A stretch of 64,000 nt of DNA from Epilithonimonas xixisoli. GTDB taxonomy: Bacteria > Bacteroidota > Bacteroidia > Flavobacteriales > Weeksellaceae. This document shows positions 59,928-64,000 of this stretch, piece after piece. Position numbers and translations under genes: made by a program. The DNA lies in the NCBI RefSeq assembly GCF_004365655.1, contig NZ_SOEO01000001.1:62001-126000 (forward strand), read 5' to 3'. The stretch's first letter is position 1. Each line of letters starts with the position of its first letter. The notes beneath the pieces are model-generated. The model saw only the letters and a program-made list of their open reading frames with translations. It was not told the origin of the DNA and did not search any database.

Positions 59928-62900
59928 TCAAATATAAATCACATCCGTCTTCAAAACCTTCTCTCCAAACTGTTCCAATTTTTCATGATAAAGCGCAACC
60001 TGTTTTTGGTCTTTTTCTTTCTCGCTTCCCGTTTTGAAATCCACGATGATGAAGCCATCTTTTGTTTTGATTAATCTATCCGGACGATACGTTTTCGACG
60101 TTCCATCTTCCACAGAAAGCATATCTCTTTCGTTGATGATGTTTAGATTTTCTTCAAAATATGATGCGTAATTTTTATCATTAATGATATTTTCAATACG
60201 TTCCAAAATCGATTTTTTCTCATCGTTGGTAATTGTGCCTTCCAAAACATAAGAATTCAGAACTTTCAAAACATCTTTTTTAGTTTTGATTTTTGATAGG
60301 ATCTCGTGCGTGAAAATTCCCATTCGAACGTGTTCCACTCGGTTTTGATAACTTTTGGATGAGGTCGCAATTTCGATATTTGAAGCTTTCTCTGTTTTCT
60401 GGGAAATCGAATTGATGTTTTCAGATTGATATTCTTTTTTTTCTTTTCTTTTTTGTTTGATTAATGACTCTGCTGAGGTTTCATAAACATCAAATGAATC
60501 TACTAATTCACCATTTTCCACAGGCTGAAATTGCGATGCAAAATCAAACAATTCCAAATGATTCGCAGATTTATTCGGTTTTTCAAGATAGAAAAACAAT
60601 TGTTCCACAGGTCGCGTTGTCGCCACATATTGAATACAAAAGCGGTCAATTTTATTTCGGTAAGAATTGATCAAATTAAAACCAGCCAATTCCTCATCAT
60701 ACCTTTCCAACTCCGGCGAAAATTGATTCAGAATTACAGTTTTCAGTTCATCTTCGCTTCCCAAATCAAACCATTCCGAGAATTTGCCGTCATTGTTTTT
60801 ATTTTCCATTGGAATGAAGACGATGGGAAATTCCAAACCTTTCGCTTTGTGAATCGTCATAATCTGAATCGCATCCACATTTTCACTCGCCTGGATACTG
60901 ATTTTTGAAGCTTCATCATCCCAGTATTTCAGGAATTCTTTCAGCGTTGCGCCCGTGTTTTGCGTGTAATTGTGAAGCATTTCAAGGAAATTCAAAAGGA
61001 AATCCGTTTCCTTATTTTCAACCGAAAATTCGTGAACGTAATATTCAATGAAATTATAAAGATTCAATTGCGGAATGTCTTTCTGAATGAGCGTTACATT
61101 ATATTTTTCATTAATGAAATCCTCAATGTCTTTCTTGTTATCAAACTTTAAAATCTCTTTGATTTCCGAAGTGAAATCCGTCATTGTAATTCTTCCCGAA
61201 ACATTCAGAAAGTACATCATTTTGACCAAGAACTGACGGTTTTTTGGAACCAGATTCCATTTGAGAAATTCAATTAAAGCTTTTATGGTAAAGGCTAAAT
61301 CGAGCGTTAAACCTTTCTCGGAAATAGTTTTGATGTAAGTTTCTTTTCCTTTATAATTGACTTTCAGATTTCCCAACAATTGAGAATAATTAAAAATGTC
61401 AGAATTGCCTCTGCAAAGAATCGTGATATCGGAAAAATCAAAACCATTGTCCAAACTTTCCTGAATGTCATTCTGCATCTTCGCCACCGTTTCATCATAG
61501 AAAATATTCTTGGTCGAGTTTTCCAAAAGATGGATTTTCACGCGACCTTCCAACTTGGATTTTGACTCCTGCAAAGCATTTTCGCCAAAGATTTTCTGAT
61601 GTTCATCATTCAAATCGCCTGACATAAAATCGTACAACTTGTTATTAAAATCGACAATGTTTTTCGCACTTCGCCAGTTGAAACCAAGGTTTTCAGCCGT
61701 TGCAAATTTCGGTGTGATTTCTTTTTTATTAATGATATTGAGCATCAGTTCACTTTCGCCACCACGGAATCTGTAGATACTTTGTTTCGGGTCGCCAACG
61801 ATGGTAAAACTCGTGTCGTCAGACGTAATGCTGTTGTCCCGAAGCGGAAGGAAATTCTGCCATTGCATCGTAGAAGTATCCTGAAATTCATCAAAGAAAT
61901 AATGCTGAAACTGAGTCCCAACTTTCTCATAAATGAACGCGGAAGGCTCATTTCGTAGATTTTCATTAATCAAAATATTGAACTTCGAAAGCAAAATCAA
62001 ATCATTCTCTTCCTCAATTTCCAAAAGCTTTTTCTGAATATCGGCGTTCACTTTCAACGGCAAAATCGCCTGCAGAACTTTTTCTTTTTTCTGAGAATTA
62101 ATGTACAAATCAATAATTTCTCGTCGCCAAGAAATCAATTGCGGTAAAATATCCTGAATCTCGGCTTGCTTGTGTTTTCCCCTTGTGGAAGCACCTTTTA
62201 GAAACGTTTCAATCTTCGAATCTTCGGAAGTTGTCGGGAACGGAAATTTTTTATCCTTGATTTTATGAAACTCGAGAATGTTGACAAAAAAACCACCGAT
62301 TCCACTTTTTCCACTCGCAAAATCCTCAATCTCGATGTCTTTGTTTTTGATTAATTCCAAAGCTCGTTTTGCAATTTCAAGCGATTCGGATTTTAGATTT
62401 TTAATCGTTTCTCTAAGCTCGTTTTTCTTGTTTTCATAAGCTTCCCATTCAAAATCCTTGTTGTCCTGCAAAGGTTTGTAGTGTACATCGCTCACAAATT
62501 TCTTTGCCGAATTGTAAAGCGTCTGGTTGAGGTTTACGCGCTCATTATTATCCAAATTATAATTGACGTAATCCATAAACGCATCGGAAACCGTTTCGTC
62601 TTCGCCAATCTCGTCCAGCATCTTGTCAACTGCTTCAATCAAATAAGGTTCCGGCTGAATTTCCAAATTGAAGTTCTGGGCCAATCCCAATTCGTAAGAA
62701 AAACTCTTTACCAATCGGGAATTGAACTTGTCAATCGTTCCAATATTCAAAGTCGAGTAGTGGTGCAAAATATAATCGAGAACTTTCTTAGAACGGTGAT
62801 GCAAATCGTCCAACGTCACCTTGTAACCTTGATTTGACAAAGCTCCCTGAATGTTCTTCAAATCCTGATTTTCAGTGTAATTATCTTTTACAAATTCGCC

Positions 62901-63086
62901 CAGATAGAAGAGGATTCTTTCCTTCATTTCTTTCGCCGCTTTGTTGGTAAAAGTCAATGCCAGAATGGTTCTTATGGAATCTGACTGATTGGGAAATCGA
63001 AGGCAAATCATCAGTAAACTCTGAACCAAACGGTAAGTTTTGCCAGAGCCGGCGGAAGCGTTGATTACGGTGTATGAGTTTTGCAT
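59928..63086 (-). CDS. AddA/RecB-like ATP-dependent helicase-nuclease
   Basis: 1052 residues. UvrD-type SF1A helicase: Walker A ASAGSGKTYRLVQSLL (residues 10-25), motif Ia LALTFTNKAAKEMKERI, Walker B FFDEFQDTSTMQW (about 398), motif III VGDPKQSIYRFRGGESEL, motif V IQIMTIHKAKGLEFPIVF, and the RecB-like nuclease YRPDRLIKTKDGFIIVDFKTG-type PD-(D/E)XK core near residues 998-1015 (here R-PDR..DFK). It would resect double-strand breaks. A RecC/AddB-like partner is not adjacent in this window. Confidence 0.9.
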   Translation of the reverse strand: MQNSYTVINASAGSGKTYRLVQSLLMICLRFPNQSDSIRTILALTFTNKAAKEMKERILFYLGEFVKDNYTENQDLKNIQGALSNQGYKVTLDDLHHRSKKVLDYILHHYSTLNIGTIDKFNSRLVKSFSYELGLAQNFNLEIQPEPYLIEAVDKMLDEIGEDETVSDAFMDYVNYNLDNNERVNLNQTLYNSAKKFVSDVHYKPLQDNKDFEWEAYENKKNELRETIKNLKSESLEIAKRALELIKNKDIEIEDFASGKSGIGGFFVNILEFHKIKDKKFPFPTTSEDSKIETFLKGASTRGKHKQAEIQDILPQLISWRREIIDLYINSQKKEKVLQAILPLKVNADIQKKLLEIEEENDLILLSKFNILINENLRNEPSAFIYEKVGTQFQHYFFDEFQDTSTMQWQNFLPLRDNSITSDDTSFTIVGDPKQSIYRFRGGESELMLNIINKKEITPKFATAENLGFNWRSAKNIVDFNNKLYDFMSGDLNDEHQKIFGENALQESKSKLEGRVKIHLLENSTKNIFYDETVAKMQNDIQESLDNGFDFSDITILCRGNSDIFNYSQLLGNLKVNYKGKETYIKTISEKGLTLDLAFTIKALIEFLKWNLVPKNRQFLVKMMYFLNVSGRITMTDFTSEIKEILKFDNKKDIEDFINEKYNVTLIQKDIPQLNLYNFIEYYVHEFSVENKETDFLLNFLEMLHNYTQNTGATLKEFLKYWDDEASKISIQASENVDAIQIMTIHKAKGLEFPIVFIPMENKNNDGKFSEWFDLGSEDELKTVILNQFSPELERYDEELAGFNLINSYRNKIDRFCIQYVATTRPVEQLFFYLEKPNKSANHLELFDFASQFQPVENGELVDSFDVYETSAESLIKQKRKEKKEYQSENINSISQKTEKASNIEIATSSKSYQNRVEHVRMGIFTHEILSKIKTKKDVLKVLNSYVLEGTITNDEKKSILERIENIINDKNYASYFEENLNIINERDMLSVEDGTSKTYRPDRLIKTKDGFIIVDFKTGSEKEKDQKQVALYHEKLEQFGEKVLKTDVIYI

Positions 63087-63134
63087 CCTTGTATATAGTT
63101 AAGGAAGCAATTTACAAAATAGTTTTAAAAAAGT

Positions 63135-63728
63135 TTAATCAATCTCAACATCATAGTCCAATCGGAAAGATTTTCTGTGATGAATAGTGGGTCCAAATTT
63201 TTTCAAACCTTTCTGATGCGTTTTGGTACAATATCCGAAATTGGTATTCCAACCGTAATGTGGAAATTCGTCGTGAAGTTTTATCATCAGATTATCGCGG
63301 TAATTTTTTGCGATGATAGACGCGGCGGCGATTGAAAGAAATTTGCTGTCACCTTTGATAATGCAATGATGGGGAATAAAGTTGTATGGATGAAATTTGT
63401 TTCCGTCAACTAAAATTAATTCTGGCGGACTTTTCAGTTGATCCAGGGCCAAATGCATCGCGTGTATACTTGCGTTCAAAATATTATGTTGGTCAATAAA
63501 TTCCGGAGAAAGCTCTGCGATGGCAAAATCGACTGCATTTTCTCTTATGTATAGGTCGAGGTTTTGTCTGGTTTTAAAATTTAACGTTTTAGAATCATTA
63601 ACTAAATTTTGCTTAAAATTTTTGTCAACTATGACTGCAGCAGCGACTACGGGACCAGATAAGCAGCCTCTGCCGACTTCATCACATCCTGCTTCTATGA
63701 GGGAATTTGAGAAATTGTGTATTAACAT
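63135..63728 (-). CDS. rnhB: Ribonuclease HII
   Basis: 197 residues. It removes RNA from DNA-RNA hybrids. The catalytic N-terminal motif is EAGCDEVGRGCLSGPVVAAA (Asp-Glu-Val-Gly-Arg, about residues 12-31); the further acidic sites lie in ILVDGNKFHP (Asp) and KGDSKFLSIAAASIIAKNYRD. It lies 48 nt upstream of the AddA-like gene on the same strand. Confidence 0.96.
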   Translation of the reverse strand: MLIHNFSNSLIEAGCDEVGRGCLSGPVVAAAVIVDKNFKQNLVNDSKTLNFKTRQNLDLYIRENAVDFAIAELSPEFIDQHNILNASIHAMHLALDQLKSPPELILVDGNKFHPYNFIPHHCIIKGDSKFLSIAAASIIAKNYRDNLMIKLHDEFPHYGWNTNFGYCTKTHQKGLKKFGPTIHHRKSFRLDYDVEID

Positions 63729-63779
63729 AAATTAGACTGCGTATTGAGTATGCAATAATAAACTAAGTAATTATAATAT

Positions 63780-63794
63780 TACAGTACTACTGTA
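63780..63794. promoter_or_regulatory. 15-bp perfect palindrome in the divergent gap upstream of rnhB
   Basis: TACAGTA-C-TACTGTA lies between rnhB (minus) and the exported protein starting at 63926 (plus). It could be an operator; no regulator is recognised. Confidence 0.35.
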
Positions 63795-63925
63795 GATTTA
63801 ACTAAAAATTTAGGCAAAAAAAATGTTAAAAGTGTTGTTAATACAGACTTTAATTAAATTTTGATTTTTTTTTTTAAAATAAAATTAACATATTTGTCGT
63901 TTAGAATATTAAAAAATTGTTAAGA

Positions 63926-64000
63926 TGAATGTTAAATTAAAAGTTATTGGCGCAGGAGCTATTTTCTTCCTCACCGCCGGTACATTAACGGCTCAACAAG
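63926..64000 (+). CDS. N-terminal start of an exported protein (3' partial)
   Basis: The ATG at 63926 opens a frame reading MNVKLKVIGAGAIFFLTAG and ending in TLTAQQ at the window edge. This is a typical signal peptide with AQQ cleavage. The start resembles that of Chryseobacterium SusC/RagA TonB-linked receptors, but only 25 residues are visible, so the family cannot be stated. The 130-bp upstream gap is AT-rich. Confidence 0.6.

Overview
This AT-rich window reads as chromosomal DNA of a Flavobacteriia species (Bacteroidota), most like Chryseobacterium or a close relative in Weeksellaceae. The evidence is: secreted proteins with type IX secretion system (T9SS) sorting domains of both the A and B type, the Bacteroidota -7 promoter box TAnnTTTG just upstream of many starts, the gene order parA-parB-DUF5683-dapB-lepB and acpP-fabF-rnc-IPExxxVDY-pyk, a DnaE polymerase with an N-terminal proofreading exonuclease, and a DPE2-type MalQ. 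No rRNA, phage, transposase or CRISPR array is visible.

Layout. 0-5.6 kb: the end of one T9SS type B cargo protein, a second giant (1429 aa) type B protein, and a small exported protein with a carboxypeptidase-regulatory-like domain. 5.6-13 kb: housekeeping and envelope genes (trmB, a glutamine cyclotransferase lipoprotein, folA, recR, a GT2 glycosyltransferase, a retropepsin/PDZ protein, a TonB-like energy transducer). 13-18 kb: the chromosome segregation/lysine/secretion operon parA, parB, DUF5683, dapB, lepB. 18-22 kb: a WbqC-like protein, a subtilase with a very large Asp-to-His insertion and two lipoproteins. 22-26.5 kb: an apparent polyprenyl-phosphoryl-arabinose type pathway (UbiA-type phosphoribosyltransferase, DprE1-like oxidase, DprE2-like reductase, HAD phosphatase), split by a 0.55-kb inverted-repeat-bounded cassette carrying a GxxExxY nuclease-fold gene. 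26.5-30 kb: cysteine desulfurase, thioredoxin, two identical tRNA-Asp genes, a Na+/H+ antiporter. 30-41.6 kb: M13 peptidase, a T9SS type A adhesin-like protein, dnaE, a T9SS type A subtilase. 41.6-48.7 kb: pyk/rnc/fabF/acpP operon on the minus strand, folE, cysS. 48.8-60 kb: T9SS cargo, a second carboxypeptidase-regulatory-like protein, malQ, low-complexity exported proteins, ferritin, and a tandem pair of DUF3857/transglutaminase-like proteins of which the second has lost its Cys and His. 60-64 kb: an AddA-like helicase-nuclease, rnhB, and the start of another exported protein.

Features most worth a second look are: (1) the GxxExxY cassette with imperfect inverted-repeat ends inside the arabinose-lipid operon; (2) a dispersed, structured about 125-nt element present twice (18.0 kb and 53.6 kb), each behind a terminator-like hairpin with a compensatory base-pair change between copies; (3) the DPA-like pathway outside Actinobacteria with a HAD enzyme as candidate phosphatase; (4) the active/pseudoenzyme DUF3857 pair; (5) low-complexity repeat sequence translated in frame inside cysS. 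All assignments come from reading the sequence; no database search was run.
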